DNA from: JBCCZC01 sp039188505 | GTDB taxonomy: Bacteria; Pseudomonadota; Gammaproteobacteria; Xanthomonadales; SZUA-38 | DNA: 40,774 nt | Reading direction: 5' to 3' | Assembly (NCBI GenBank): GCA_039188505.1 | Contig: JBCCZC010000007.1 | Location: 1-40,774, forward strand | Part shown: one piece after another, positions 22,225-30,519 of the stretch | How positions within the stretch are numbered: position 1 is the stretch's first letter | Layout of the letters: each line of letters begins with the position of its first letter | Translations under genes and position numbers: made by a program | The notes under the pieces: model-generated | Databases searched by the model: none | The model's input: the letters and a program-made list of their open reading frames with translations, nothing else | What the model was told of the DNA's origin: nothing

Positions 22225-25146
22225 GTGACTGCACGCGTTCTGCTTCTTCTGGCCGCTTCCGCGCTGCTCTTCGGCTGCGGTAGCGATACACCCCCCAGCG
22301 ACTCGGCCGAGGCCACCGCAGACGCCGCGGCTGCGGCAACGGCCGATACCGCCCCGCCGGCCGACCTGCCGGACGGCATCACGCTGGTCGAGACCTTCGA
22401 TGGCGCTGGCGAGGACATCGCGATTCCCTATGCCAAGTATCGGCTGGCCAATGGGCTCACGGTCGTTCTCCACGAGGACCACTCGGATCCGCTGGTCCAC
22501 GTCGACGTGACCTACCACGTGGGGTCTGCCCGAGAGGAGGCCGGCCGTTCGGGTTTCGCCCACTTCTTCGAGCACATGATGTTCCAGGGCTCCGAGAACG
22601 TCGCCGACGAGGAGCATTTCCGCGTGGTGTCGAATGCCGGCGGCACGCTGAACGGGACGACGAACAGCGATCGCACGAACTATTTCCAGACGGTCCCGGC
22701 GAATCAGCTCGAAAAGGTGCTGTGGCTCGAAGCGGATCGCATGGGCTTTCTCCTGCCGGCCGTCACCCAGGAGAAGTTCGAGGTCCAGCGCGAGACGGTC
22801 AAGAACGAGCGCGCCCAGCGGGTCGACAACCGCCCCTACGGTCGCGTCTGGGAGACCCTCGGCAAGCATCTTTACGCGGAAGGTCACCCCTACAGCTGGC
22901 CGGTCATCGGCTGGATCGAGGACCTCAATCGCGCCGATCTCGTCGATCTGAAGCGTTTCTTCCTGCGCTGGTACGGCCCGAACAACGCCGTCCTCACCAT
23001 CGGCGGTGATATCGATCCCCGCGAGACCCTGGCGCTGGTCGACAAGTACTTCGGTCCGATCGAGCGCGGCCCCGAGGTCGAGGACATGACGCCGCAGCCT
23101 GCGGCGCTGGACGCGGACCGCTACGTGACCCTCGAGGACAATATCTACCTGCCGGCGCTCGCGATGATGGTGCCGACGGTCCATCGCGGTCATCCCGACG
23201 AGCCGGCCCTCGACGCGGCGGCGAAGATCCTCGGCCAGGGCCAGGCGTCACTCCTCTATCAGCGCCTCGTCCAGACGGGTCGTGCCGTGCAGGCGAGCGT
23301 CAGCCATCCGTGCTCTGAACTCGCCTGTGCCATGCAGTTCATCGTGGTGCAGAACCCCCAGGCCGGCGAATCGCTTGCCGAGATGGAGGCCGCCGTCCGC
23401 GAGACTCTCGAGGAATTTGCTGCCCGCGAAATCTCCGAGGACGACCTGCAGAAGTTCAAGGCGGGTTACGAGTCCGGCCGTGTCTTCGGCCTGGAAAGTG
23501 TCTCCGGCAAGGTCAGTACGCTGGCGTTCTTCGAGACCTTCGACGGCACGCCGCGCGGGATCAGCGACGAGATTGGGCAGTATCTTGCCGTGAGCCGGGA
23601 GGACGTCCGCCGGGTCTTCGATCAATACATCGCAGGCGAGCCGGCGGTGCTGCTGAGCGTGGTGCCGAACGGTCAGACGCAGCTGGCAGCGGCCGAACCC
23701 AACCACGTGGTGCCCGAGCGGACCATCCCCGAGCGGAGCGACGCGGAGGAGTTGGCCCTGCGCCCGGTCGAGGACAACTTCGACCGCAGTCAGCAACCGG
23801 TGCCTGGCGTGAATCCGAGCGTCGAACTGCCGACGGTCTGGGAGGCAGAGCTGGCCAATGGTGTGTCGGTTCTGGGCGTCGCCAACTCCGAAACGCCCAC
23901 GGTGACCATTCAGGCCGTCTTCGACGTTGGCGGCCGGGACGAGCCGGCCGGCAAGGCGGGACTCGCAAGCCTGATGGGCAGTCTCATGGGCGAGGCCACG
24001 CGCCAGAAGAGCGCGGCCGAGTTCACCGAAGCGCTCGAGCGGATCGGTGCGTCGGTCTTCGTGTCTCCCGGCATGTACGAAACGCGGGTCAGCGTCAGCA
24101 CGCTGTCGAAGAACCTCGACGAGGCGGTCGCGCTGATGCGGGAGCGGCTGCTCGAGCCCGCCTTCGAGGAAGCGGATTTCGATCGGGTCCGGACCCAGGT
24201 CCTCGAGGGCCTCCAGCAGCAGCGCAAGTCCCCCGGCCCGCTGGCCGAACGCGCCGCAAGCGTCGTTCTCTACGGTGAGGAGAATCCGATCTCGTTCCCG
24301 GGCGCAGGCCTGCCGCGCACCGTCGAGGAGATCACCCGTGAGGACGTCCTGGCGTTCTACGAGGCCAACATGCCTGCCCGCTTCATCGGCGTGCTGGTGA
24401 GCGCGGACGTCTCGCAGGAGCGCGTCATGCAAGTCCTGGCGCCCCTGGGCGAGCTTGCCGTCGAGGCGCGCGAACGGGACGCGCTGGGCGAACTCCCCGC
24501 GATCGAGGGCCGGACGGTCTACCTCGTCGACAAGCCGGAAGCAGCCCAGTCCAGCCTGCGCCTGGTACAGCGGGCGCTGCCCTTCGACGCCTTCGGCGAT
24601 TTCCACCGCGCCCAGCTCGGCAACTTCCCGCTCGGCGGCAACTTCAACAGCCGCATCAACCTGAACCTGCGCGAGGACAAGGGCTATACCTACGGGGCGC
24701 GCAGCGGCTTCAGCGGCGGCCCCGAGGTCGGGAGCTTCCGCGTGAGCACGGAGGTGAACCGGGACGCGACGGCCGCGTCGATCACGGAGATTCTCGGTGA
24801 GCTCGAGCGCTACGACGAGGCCGGCATGGACGCCGAGGAGTTCGATTTCCTGCAGAACGCTATCGGCCAGCGTGACGCCCGCACCTATGAGACGCCAAGG
24901 GCAAAGCTTGGCCTGCTGGTCAACGTGCTGCGCTACGATCTGCCGACCGACTACCGGGCGCAGCAGAAGCAGATCCTGCGCTCGGCCGAGCCGTCAGATC
25001 TGAATGGTGTGGTCCAGGAACTGCTCGATCCCACCAACCTGGGGATCGTGGTGGTGGGTGATGCCGAAACGATCGGGCCGGAGCTCGAAGCCCTCCAGAT
25101 GCCGATTGTCAGGCTCGACGAGGACGGTGCCCGCATCGCTCCCTGA
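22225..25146 (+). CDS. Two-domain M16 zinc peptidase lipoprotein
   Basis: The protein has 973 residues. The start chosen is a GTG at 22225 with AAGGAG 10 bases upstream; the frame is open further up but without signals. A lipoprotein signal (ARVLLLLAASALLFGC, Cys at about 19) anchors it to a membrane, followed by an Ala-rich linker. The first M16 domain has the inverted zinc motif HFFEH (113-117) and the downstream Glu region ETVKNER (190-196). The second M16 half (about 530-960) has no HxxEH and ends with the substrate-binding pattern LREDKGYTYGARSGFSGG. This is the active-plus-inactive pair of pitrilysin-like enzymes fused in one chain. It likely degrades peptides in the envelope. Confidence 0.92.
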   Translation: MTARVLLLLAASALLFGCGSDTPPSDSAEATADAAAAATADTAPPADLPDGITLVETFDGAGEDIAIPYAKYRLANGLTVVLHEDHSDPLVHVDVTYHVGSAREEAGRSGFAHFFEHMMFQGSENVADEEHFRVVSNAGGTLNGTTNSDRTNYFQTVPANQLEKVLWLEADRMGFLLPAVTQEKFEVQRETVKNERAQRVDNRPYGRVWETLGKHLYAEGHPYSWPVIGWIEDLNRADLVDLKRFFLRWYGPNNAVLTIGGDIDPRETLALVDKYFGPIERGPEVEDMTPQPAALDADRYVTLEDNIYLPALAMMVPTVHRGHPDEPALDAAAKILGQGQASLLYQRLVQTGRAVQASVSHPCSELACAMQFIVVQNPQAGESLAEMEAAVRETLEEFAAREISEDDLQKFKAGYESGRVFGLESVSGKVSTLAFFETFDGTPRGISDEIGQYLAVSREDVRRVFDQYIAGEPAVLLSVVPNGQTQLAAAEPNHVVPERTIPERSDAEELALRPVEDNFDRSQQPVPGVNPSVELPTVWEAELANGVSVLGVANSETPTVTIQAVFDVGGRDEPAGKAGLASLMGSLMGEATRQKSAAEFTEALERIGASVFVSPGMYETRVSVSTLSKNLDEAVALMRERLLEPAFEEADFDRVRTQVLEGLQQQRKSPGPLAERAASVVLYGEENPISFPGAGLPRTVEEITREDVLAFYEANMPARFIGVLVSADVSQERVMQVLAPLGELAVEARERDALGELPAIEGRTVYLVDKPEAAQSSLRLVQRALPFDAFGDFHRAQLGNFPLGGNFNSRINLNLREDKGYTYGARSGFSGGPEVGSFRVSTEVNRDATAASITEILGELERYDEAGMDAEEFDFLQNAIGQRDARTYETPRAKLGLLVNVLRYDLPTDYRAQQKQILRSAEPSDLNGVVQELLDPTNLGIVVVGDAETIGPELEALQMPIVRLDEDGARIAP

Positions 25147-25157
25147 GCCCAAACGCA

Positions 25158-25184
25158 GCGGGGCCCGGTCATCCCGGGCCCCGC
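25158..25184. terminator. Strong terminator hairpin between convergent genes
   Basis: GCGGGGCCCGG at 25158-25168 pairs with CCGGGCCCCGC at 25174-25184 across a 5-base loop. It lies between the M16 stop (25146) and the small lipoprotein stop (25211). Confidence 0.7.
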
Positions 25185-25210
25185 CAGCGATTCAGCATGT
25201 TGCGGTGGCG

Positions 25211-25510
25211 TCAGCCGTCACCGCCACAGCTGATGCAGCCGCCGGCGCGACCGGTGTTGCGGTTCATGCCATCCTGGGTGCGACGGGCCTGCGCTTCGGC
25301 TTCGGCACGTGTCTGGCAGACCTTCTTGGTCATGTTCGAGCCGATGGGCTTGTAGCGCTTGCAGACCAGATCGTCGGACGAACCCCGCTCAGCCTTCGCG
25401 ACCGTGCCCTCGCTGACGGCGACGTCCTCGTCGGCGATCTGCTGCGAATTCGAAGCGCAGCCCGCCACGGCCAGAACGCCGGCCAGCAGCATGAATTGGA
25501 AGATTTTCAC
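25211..25510 (-). CDS. Small cysteine-containing lipoprotein
   Basis: The protein has 99 residues. The start is a GTG at 25510 with AAGGAG 10 bases upstream. The lipobox LAVAGC gives Cys18 as the lipid-modified residue. The mature part has LVCKRYKPIGSNMTKKVCQT, a two-Cys motif common in small gammaproteobacterial lipoproteins of unknown role. It ends in a glycine-rich tail with a CxxC (GGCISCGGDG). The function is unknown. Confidence 0.8.
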   Translation of the reverse strand: MKIFQFMLLAGVLAVAGCASNSQQIADEDVAVSEGTVAKAERGSSDDLVCKRYKPIGSNMTKKVCQTRAEAEAQARRTQDGMNRNTGRAGGCISCGGDG

Positions 25511-25569
25511 GGTCGTTGCTCCTTAACAATTTCAAGTGGAATTTCAAAGGGATTTATTACGAAAGGTGT

Positions 25570-25601
25570 CGTATATTGCTCCGTCTGCGAACCGGTGTCA
25601 A
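25570..25601 (-). promoter_or_regulatory. Possible promoter of the small lipoprotein gene
   Basis: On the minus strand a perfect TTGACA (25601-25596) is followed after 20 bases by TATACG (25575-25570). The spacer is long, so the pairing is doubtful. The surrounding 25511-25600 stretch is noticeably AT-rich for this genome. Confidence 0.3.
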
Positions 25602-25715
25602 ACGATTTCTTCACGGGCCAGAGCTCGTGCTGATCGCATCTTCGGAAACGCCGAGTTCGGCACCATAAAGCGGCGTTCATGCAAGCTTTGTTGACACTGT
25701 GCGAACGACGAGCGG

Positions 25716-25724
25716 TGCTATCCT
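25716..25724 (+). promoter_or_regulatory. Extended -10 promoter of the acyltransferase gene
   Basis: TGC directly precedes TATCCT (25719-25724), an extended -10. A TTGACA at 25691-25696 lies 22 bases upstream, too far for a normal -35. The ATG is at 25755. Confidence 0.4.
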
Positions 25725-25754
25725 AGCGGCGCCTGCTAGGACCAACCGGAAGTC

Positions 25755-26357
25755 ATGGCGAAGCACTCACAACAATCGCAGTCGAGCGGCGGCTGGCCGG
25801 CGCTCGGGCCGGACGTGCCTCGTCGGGGCGCGCGCTGGATGGCGTCGCTCTCCCGGTGGGTGCTGGAGCGCTTTCGCTGGCGCCTCAAGGGAGATTTTCC
25901 AAACGAGCCCAAGCTCGTCATCATCGCCGCACCGCACCAGTCGAACTGGGATTGGGCGCTGGCAATGCTGCTGCTCTTCTCCCTGCGGCTGCGGATGAAC
26001 TGGATGGCAAAGCACACCCTGTTCTCCTCGCCGCTCGGCGGCTTCTTCCGCTGGCTCGGCGGTATCCCGGTCAACCGGCACGCAGCGAAAGGAGTTGTGG
26101 AGCAGGCGGCGTCCGACATTCGCGCCGCCGCGCAATTCGTCCTGGCCATCGCGCCCGAAGGCACCCGCCAGAACGTCAAGCACTTCAAGAGCGGCTTCTA
26201 CCGCATCGCGGCGGCGGCGCAGGTACCGATCCTGCCGGTGCTGATCGATTACCCCAATCGCGTCATGACATTCCTCGAGCCCGTCGTGCCCAACGAGGAC
26301 CCGGCCGAGGCCGTGCCCCGGATCGAGGCCCTCTTCGACGGCGTTCGCCATCCCTGA
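25755..26357 (+). CDS. 1-acyl-glycerol-3-phosphate acyltransferase family protein
   Basis: The protein has 200 residues. The acyltransferase motifs are present: HQSNWD (HX4D catalytic motif, about 61-66), GGIPVNRHAAKGVV, APEGTRQNV (EGTR) and VPILPVLIDY. The family transfers acyl chains to lysophosphatidate or related lysolipids at the inner membrane. The protein is short and has HQSNWD in place of the common NHxSxxD, like the subgroup often found as accessory acyltransferases rather than the main PlsC. The substrate is not certain. Confidence 0.87.
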   Translation: MAKHSQQSQSSGGWPALGPDVPRRGARWMASLSRWVLERFRWRLKGDFPNEPKLVIIAAPHQSNWDWALAMLLLFSLRLRMNWMAKHTLFSSPLGGFFRWLGGIPVNRHAAKGVVEQAASDIRAAAQFVLAIAPEGTRQNVKHFKSGFYRIAAAAQVPILPVLIDYPNRVMTFLEPVVPNEDPAEAVPRIEALFDGVRHP

Positions 26358-26417
26358 AGGGCGGGGCGACTGCGACGTACGGTACACTGCGCGCTCGTCT
26401 GATCTGCGGAGCATCCC

Positions 26418-26987
26418 ATGGCCGATAGCAGCCGGAGGGAATTCCTGGGAACCCTGGCCGGAACGGCAGGCGTGGCCTGGTTCACGAGTCAGTGCCCAGC
26501 GATCGCCCAGGCCGCCGCCACGGCCCGCGAAGTCGATTCGCTGAGCCATCTCGACGCAGACCTTGCCGCAGCCATCGACGCCATCGGCGATCGGATTCTG
26601 CCCTCGGACGAGGACGCACCCGGCGCGCGAGCAGCCGGGGCGATCTGGTTCATCGACGCGGCCATGGGCGGATTCATGGGCGGCGCCATCGGAGCGCTGC
26701 GCGGCGCGCAGGCCGACGCTGACCGTCTCGCCGCCGACCGCTTCGCGACCGCCCGCTTCGCGGACCTCGACACCTCGCAGCAGGACGAGCTCATGCCGAC
26801 GATCGCGGACGCGCCGTACTTCGGCACCGTGCATCTGCTGGTGGTGGCCGGAACGCTGACCATGCCCTCGCAGGGAGGGAATCGGGACGGCGTTGGCTGG
26901 GACCTCATCGGCTTCGACCACCGCCACGGTTGGCAACCGCCCTTTGGCTACTACGATCGTGATGCCAACGGAGACCCGTCCCCATGA
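26418..26987 (+). CDS. Gluconate 2-dehydrogenase subunit 3-like Tat protein
   Basis: The protein has 189 residues. A twin-arginine signal (SRREFLGTLAGTAGVAW) begins at residue 5. The mature part follows the small subunit of membrane gluconate 2-dehydrogenase and related sugar dehydrogenases: AIDAIGDRILPSDEDAPGA, then a C-terminal GWDLIGFDHRHGWQPPFGYYD. This subunit accompanies a GMC-type catalytic subunit and is thought to carry it through the Tat pathway. The stop overlaps the GMC start by 4 bp. No cytochrome c subunit gene is adjacent, so the electron acceptor must be elsewhere or different. Confidence 0.87.
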   Translation: MADSSRREFLGTLAGTAGVAWFTSQCPAIAQAAATAREVDSLSHLDADLAAAIDAIGDRILPSDEDAPGARAAGAIWFIDAAMGGFMGGAIGALRGAQADADRLAADRFATARFADLDTSQQDELMPTIADAPYFGTVHLLVVAGTLTMPSQGGNRDGVGWDLIGFDHRHGWQPPFGYYDRDANGDPSP

Positions 26988-28657
26988 GCGTCACCTTCCC
27001 GACCCGCAAGCCCGTGGACTTCGTGATCGTCGGTTCCGGCGCGGCGGGCGGAGTGCTGGCTGGCGAACTGTCCACGGCAGGCTTCGGCGTGGTGGTCCTC
27101 GAGCAGGGACCCTATCGGCGCCCCGAGTCCTTCATTCACGATGAGTGGAACGTCATGTTCGGCGGCGATCTGACGGGACACCCGGCCGGGCCCGACCCCC
27201 AGACCTTCCGTCACAGTGCGGGCGAGGAAGCGACAGTCCCCGGCGGTGGCCCCCCGCCAGCGCTGTATGCGCGGATGGTCGGGGGCAGCAGCGTGCATTA
27301 CTCGGGTAATTTCTGGCGCATGCGCCCGCTCGACTTTAAGGAGCGCTCGCTGCTCGGGGAGATTTCCGGGACGGGCTTCACCGATTGGCCGATCAGCTAC
27401 GAGGAGCTTGAACCGTACTACACGCGCGTGGATTGGGAGATCGGCGTATCCGGGGCCCCGGGCCCGTTCGATCCGCCACGATCCCGCCCCTACCCGGTGC
27501 CGCCGCTTCCCATCAAGTCTTCGGGAGCGCTGTTCGAGAAGGGCGCCCAGCGCCTTGGGCTGCATCCGCAGGTCGCTCCGAAAGCCATCCTGTCGCAGCC
27601 GCACAACGGACGGCCGGGATGTATTCACTGCGGCTTCTGTATCGGCTTCGGCTGCGAGGTCAGCGCCAAGTCGAGTGCCTTGGCGACCAGTATTCCCAAG
27701 GCGGAGGCCAGCGGGCGCTGCGAGATCCGACCGCTGAGCACGGTGCACCGGATCGCGCTGGATGCCCAGGGGCGGGCTCGCGAGGTCGTCTACTTCGACG
27801 GCGATGGCAACGAGCAGGCGCAGCGGTCGCGGGCCGTGATCCTCGCCGCGAACGGCGCCGAGACCCCGCGCATCCTGTTCCTGTCCGAAGGGAATGGTCA
27901 CGCCGATGGCCTCGCCAATTCGAGCGGTCTCGTCGGCAAGTACCTGATGTTCAACGGCCATCAGAGCGCCCATGCAACCTTCGACGAGCCGCTGAACGAG
28001 TACAAGAGCGTTCAGTGCACCCGGATCGTCATGGACTTCTACGAGACCGACCCGGCGCGCGGCTACTACGGTGGCGGTGGTATCGACGCGCGGCCGCTCG
28101 TGAATTCGTTCCCTGTGCTGTACGCGACCGGCGGCCTTCCGCCGGACGTGCCGCGCTGGGGCAAGGCGTATCGCGACTACATCGCGCACAACTTCACGCG
28201 CAATATGACGATCCTCGCGAACACGACCTCGCTGCCGCTCGAGAGCAATAACATCACCCTCGACCCGAAGCTCAAGGACATGTACGGGCGTCCCGCCGTA
28301 CGCATGACCTACCGCGATCACGACGACGATCTGGCCATCGGTGAATTCCTGCAGCGCAAGGGCGTGGAGATCATGGAGGCAGCCGGGGCCAACCGCGTCT
28401 GGGCCGACCCGATCCAGGCCCAGACCCTGGCCGCTCACCTGCTGGGCACGTGCCGCATGGGCAATGATCCGGCGCGGTCGGTGGTCGACCGGTATCACCG
28501 CACCCACGACGTCGCGAACCTCTTCATCTGCGACGGCAGCTCGATGGTCAGCTCCGGGCGCGGTCAGCCGACGATGACGATCCAGGCGCTGGCGTTCCGG
28601 GCGGCGGAGCATATCGCCAACTTCGCCCGGGCCGGCGAAATTCCGACCGCGAGCTGA
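26984..28657 (+). CDS. GMC family FAD oxidoreductase
   Basis: The protein has 557 residues. The FAD Rossmann motif is VIVGSGAAGGVLAGELS (about 13-29), with GGSSVHYSGNFWRM in the flavin region and a C-terminal GMC domain (AAHLLGTCRMGNDP, SSMVSSGRGQPTMT). A cysteine cluster CIHCGFCIGFGC (about 213-224) is typical of the dehydrogenase rather than oxidase branch. It lacks its own signal peptide and so probably leaves the cell with the Tat-bearing partner encoded upstream. It likely oxidises a sugar or alcohol in the periplasm. Confidence 0.92.
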   Translation: MSVTFPTRKPVDFVIVGSGAAGGVLAGELSTAGFGVVVLEQGPYRRPESFIHDEWNVMFGGDLTGHPAGPDPQTFRHSAGEEATVPGGGPPPALYARMVGGSSVHYSGNFWRMRPLDFKERSLLGEISGTGFTDWPISYEELEPYYTRVDWEIGVSGAPGPFDPPRSRPYPVPPLPIKSSGALFEKGAQRLGLHPQVAPKAILSQPHNGRPGCIHCGFCIGFGCEVSAKSSALATSIPKAEASGRCEIRPLSTVHRIALDAQGRAREVVYFDGDGNEQAQRSRAVILAANGAETPRILFLSEGNGHADGLANSSGLVGKYLMFNGHQSAHATFDEPLNEYKSVQCTRIVMDFYETDPARGYYGGGGIDARPLVNSFPVLYATGGLPPDVPRWGKAYRDYIAHNFTRNMTILANTTSLPLESNNITLDPKLKDMYGRPAVRMTYRDHDDDLAIGEFLQRKGVEIMEAAGANRVWADPIQAQTLAAHLLGTCRMGNDPARSVVDRYHRTHDVANLFICDGSSMVSSGRGQPTMTIQALAFRAAEHIANFARAGEIPTAS

Positions 28658-28660
28658 CCC

Positions 28661-29482
28661 ATGCGCGCCGACCTGCATGTCCACACCACGGCCTCCGATG
28701 GAACGCTTTCGCCGGCCGCCATCGTGGCTCGCGCGGTCGAGCATGGCGTCGAGCTGCTCTCGATCACCGACCATGACACGCTGGCCGCCTACGACGCGCT
28801 GCAGGTGCCGAGCGGCCTAACGATGATCACGGGAGTCGAGCTGTCGGCGCGCTGGGATCGGATGACCGTGCACATCGTTGGCCTCGGCGTCGATCGAGCC
28901 TCGCCGGCGATGGTCCAGGCCCAGAAAACGCTGCTCGCCGCGCGGGCCGAGCGAGCCGCGCGGATTGCCGAGAAGCTGGCCCCGCTCGGCCTGGACGATC
29001 CGCTCGCGGCGGCGCAGAGGCACGCGTGCGGCGCTGCCGTCGGCCGACCGCATTTCGCCTCGGCCCTGGTCGAAGCCGGGATCGTCACCGATGCCGGTGA
29101 GGCCTTCCGACGCTACCTGGGGGCCGGCAAGCGTGGCGACGTCGGGCACTTCTGGCCGGAGCAGGCGACGGTGATCGAGTGGATCCTGGCCGCGGGCGGC
29201 GTTGCCGTGCTGGCCCACCCACTTCACTATCGAATGACGATGTCCCGGTTGAAGCGCCTGCTGCGCGACTTCGTGGCCCAGGGTGGCTCCGCCATTGAAG
29301 TGCTCTCGGGACGTCAGAATGCCGACGAGATTCGCCGGACCACGCTGCTGGCGAGGCAATTCGGCCTCGCAGCCTCCTGCGGTTCGGACTTTCATCGACC
29401 TCACCGCTACGGTCCGGAGCTCGGCTGCACCGGTCCGCTGCCCGCGGGTCTCATTCCGGTCTGGGAGCGAATCACGCCATGA
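28661..29482 (+). CDS. rnm: PHP-domain phosphoesterase (RNase AM / YciV type)
   Basis: The protein has 273 residues. The PHP metal site is evident: DLHVHTTASDG at the N-terminus, SITDHDTLAAYDAL, GVELSARW, VAVLAHPLHY and SCGSDFHRP. The length and insert match the E. coli YciV/TrpH group, whose members remove phosphate from 3',5'-nucleoside bisphosphates and trim RNA 5' ends. It begins 3 bases after the GMC stop, so it is probably co-transcribed. It overlaps the next gene by 4 bp. Confidence 0.88.
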   Translation: MRADLHVHTTASDGTLSPAAIVARAVEHGVELLSITDHDTLAAYDALQVPSGLTMITGVELSARWDRMTVHIVGLGVDRASPAMVQAQKTLLAARAERAARIAEKLAPLGLDDPLAAAQRHACGAAVGRPHFASALVEAGIVTDAGEAFRRYLGAGKRGDVGHFWPEQATVIEWILAAGGVAVLAHPLHYRMTMSRLKRLLRDFVAQGGSAIEVLSGRQNADEIRRTTLLARQFGLAASCGSDFHRPHRYGPELGCTGPLPAGLIPVWERITP

Positions 29483-29919
29483 GCGACAAACTTGATAGCA
29501 AGCAGGACGAGCGCCAGGGCGGCGTCGCCGGGATCGTGCTCGTCGTCGGTTCCCTGCTCGCCATTGCGCTCGGGGCGTACCTGAGCGAAGTGGCGCGCGA
29601 GCACCGCTTCGATGGCCAGGGCCCCTGGTGGCTCGCTGGATCCATGGTCGGGATGATCGGTGGCCTGATCGGCGCCGGGTGGTTCGGCTTCCGTCGGCGG
29701 ACCGCGATCCTGGCCGTCATCAACGCCAACCGCGCTTCGCGGCTCCTGTTCGGGTTGGCGACGATCGTTCTGGGCCTGGGATTCATCGCCGGCGGGGGTT
29801 ATGCCGTGATCGGCGTCGGCGGCAGCAGTCCGAACAAGCTGGGCGGCGTGGGCGTCGTGGCCGGCGTCGTCGTCGCCTGGTGGGGGCTGAAGCTGATGGT
29901 GCGCCGCTCAGAGCCCTGA
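29479..29919 (+). CDS. Small four-helix membrane protein, unknown function
   Basis: The protein has 146 residues. A charged N-terminus (MSDKLDSKQDERQGG) is followed by hydrophobic segments near 17-35, 50-68, 88-108 and 118-138, the last two glycine-rich. I do not recognise the family. The ATG overlaps the PHP gene stop by 4 bp, so it is the last gene of that operon. Its 3' end overlaps the opposite-strand lipoprotein gene by 12 bp. Confidence 0.75.
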   Translation: MSDKLDSKQDERQGGVAGIVLVVGSLLAIALGAYLSEVAREHRFDGQGPWWLAGSMVGMIGGLIGAGWFGFRRRTAILAVINANRASRLLFGLATIVLGLGFIAGGGYAVIGVGGSSPNKLGGVGVVAGVVVAWWGLKLMVRRSEP

Positions 29920-30519
29920 ATCGGGGGCGTTGTTGTCCCCGGCAATCGAACTGCAGCTCCACACCCGAAGTTGATCCCCGAGACTCCTGACGAGCCGCGC
30001 CATGGCCCTGGCGCCGCCGCCCGGCGACCGCTGGTCTGCGGCCTCCGCGAAGCTGAATACGCGACTGTCGACGAGGCGCCCCTCCGGCTCCGCGGTCAGC
30101 GCGGCCGATACCGTCAGTCGCGCCTCGGACGTCCGGTCGTCCACGAAGATCTGCTCCATGGTCTCGAGCTTCAGGCTCAGCCGGAAGGGCAGCGCGGCCC
30201 GCCGGTCGGATTCGGCGACGCCCAGCGCGACGCGCATGTGCTGTTCCAGCAGGGCGCCGGGTGGGGCCGACCAGCGACTGATGGCGAAGGCCCGTGGCTC
30301 GACGGACGCGCCGCCTTCCCGATACCACATCGTTTCCCGAGCGAGCATCGGCGCATAGGCGACCTTGTCCAGCGCCAGGCGCCGGGCGCAGGCGGAACGC
30401 TCCTCGGCCGGCCGCGGAATGCCGAAGTCGTAGTAGCGAACCGGGTCGGCGACGCGGGGCGTCACCTGGCAACCGGCGGCGCATACGAGCAGCAAGGCAG
30501 GCAGCGTCCACCGAATCAT
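29908..30519 (-). CDS. ABC-type transport auxiliary lipoprotein (PqiC-like)
   Basis: The protein has 203 residues with a lipobox (LLLVCAAGC, Cys17). The body fits the PqiC/ABC-type auxiliary lipoprotein family: YYDFGIP near the N-terminus, then a beta domain (LPFRLSLKLETMEQIF, EARLTVSAALTAE) and SFAEAADQRSPGGGARAMARLV. Such lipoproteins sit at the outer membrane and receive lipid from MCE tunnels. It is the last gene of an operon with an MCE protein, ATPase and permease. Confidence 0.82.
   Translation of the reverse strand: MIRWTLPALLLVCAAGCQVTPRVADPVRYYDFGIPRPAEERSACARRLALDKVAYAPMLARETMWYREGGASVEPRAFAISRWSAPPGALLEQHMRVALGVAESDRRAALPFRLSLKLETMEQIFVDDRTSEARLTVSAALTAEPEGRLVDSRVFSFAEAADQRSPGGGARAMARLVRSLGDQLRVWSCSSIAGDNNAPDSGL

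Noticed and set aside
25691..25724. Perfect TTGACA followed by TATCCT as a promoter.
   Set aside because: The 22-base spacer is too long for a standard promoter; only the extended -10 is kept as a candidate.
26951..28774. A long open frame antisense to the GMC oxidoreductase gene (similar long antisense frames at 16455-17849, 23248-24606 and 34233-35984).
   Set aside because: The frames mirror strong, family-identified genes in GC-rich DNA, their proteins are composed of Arg/Gly/Ala/Asp runs with no recognisable domain, and they lack ribosome sites.
28661..29482. PHP gene as part of a tryptophan-linked locus (the E. coli homologue was named trpH).
   Set aside because: It lies 15 kb from the trp genes here and clearly belongs to the GMC operon; the old name reflects E. 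coli position only.
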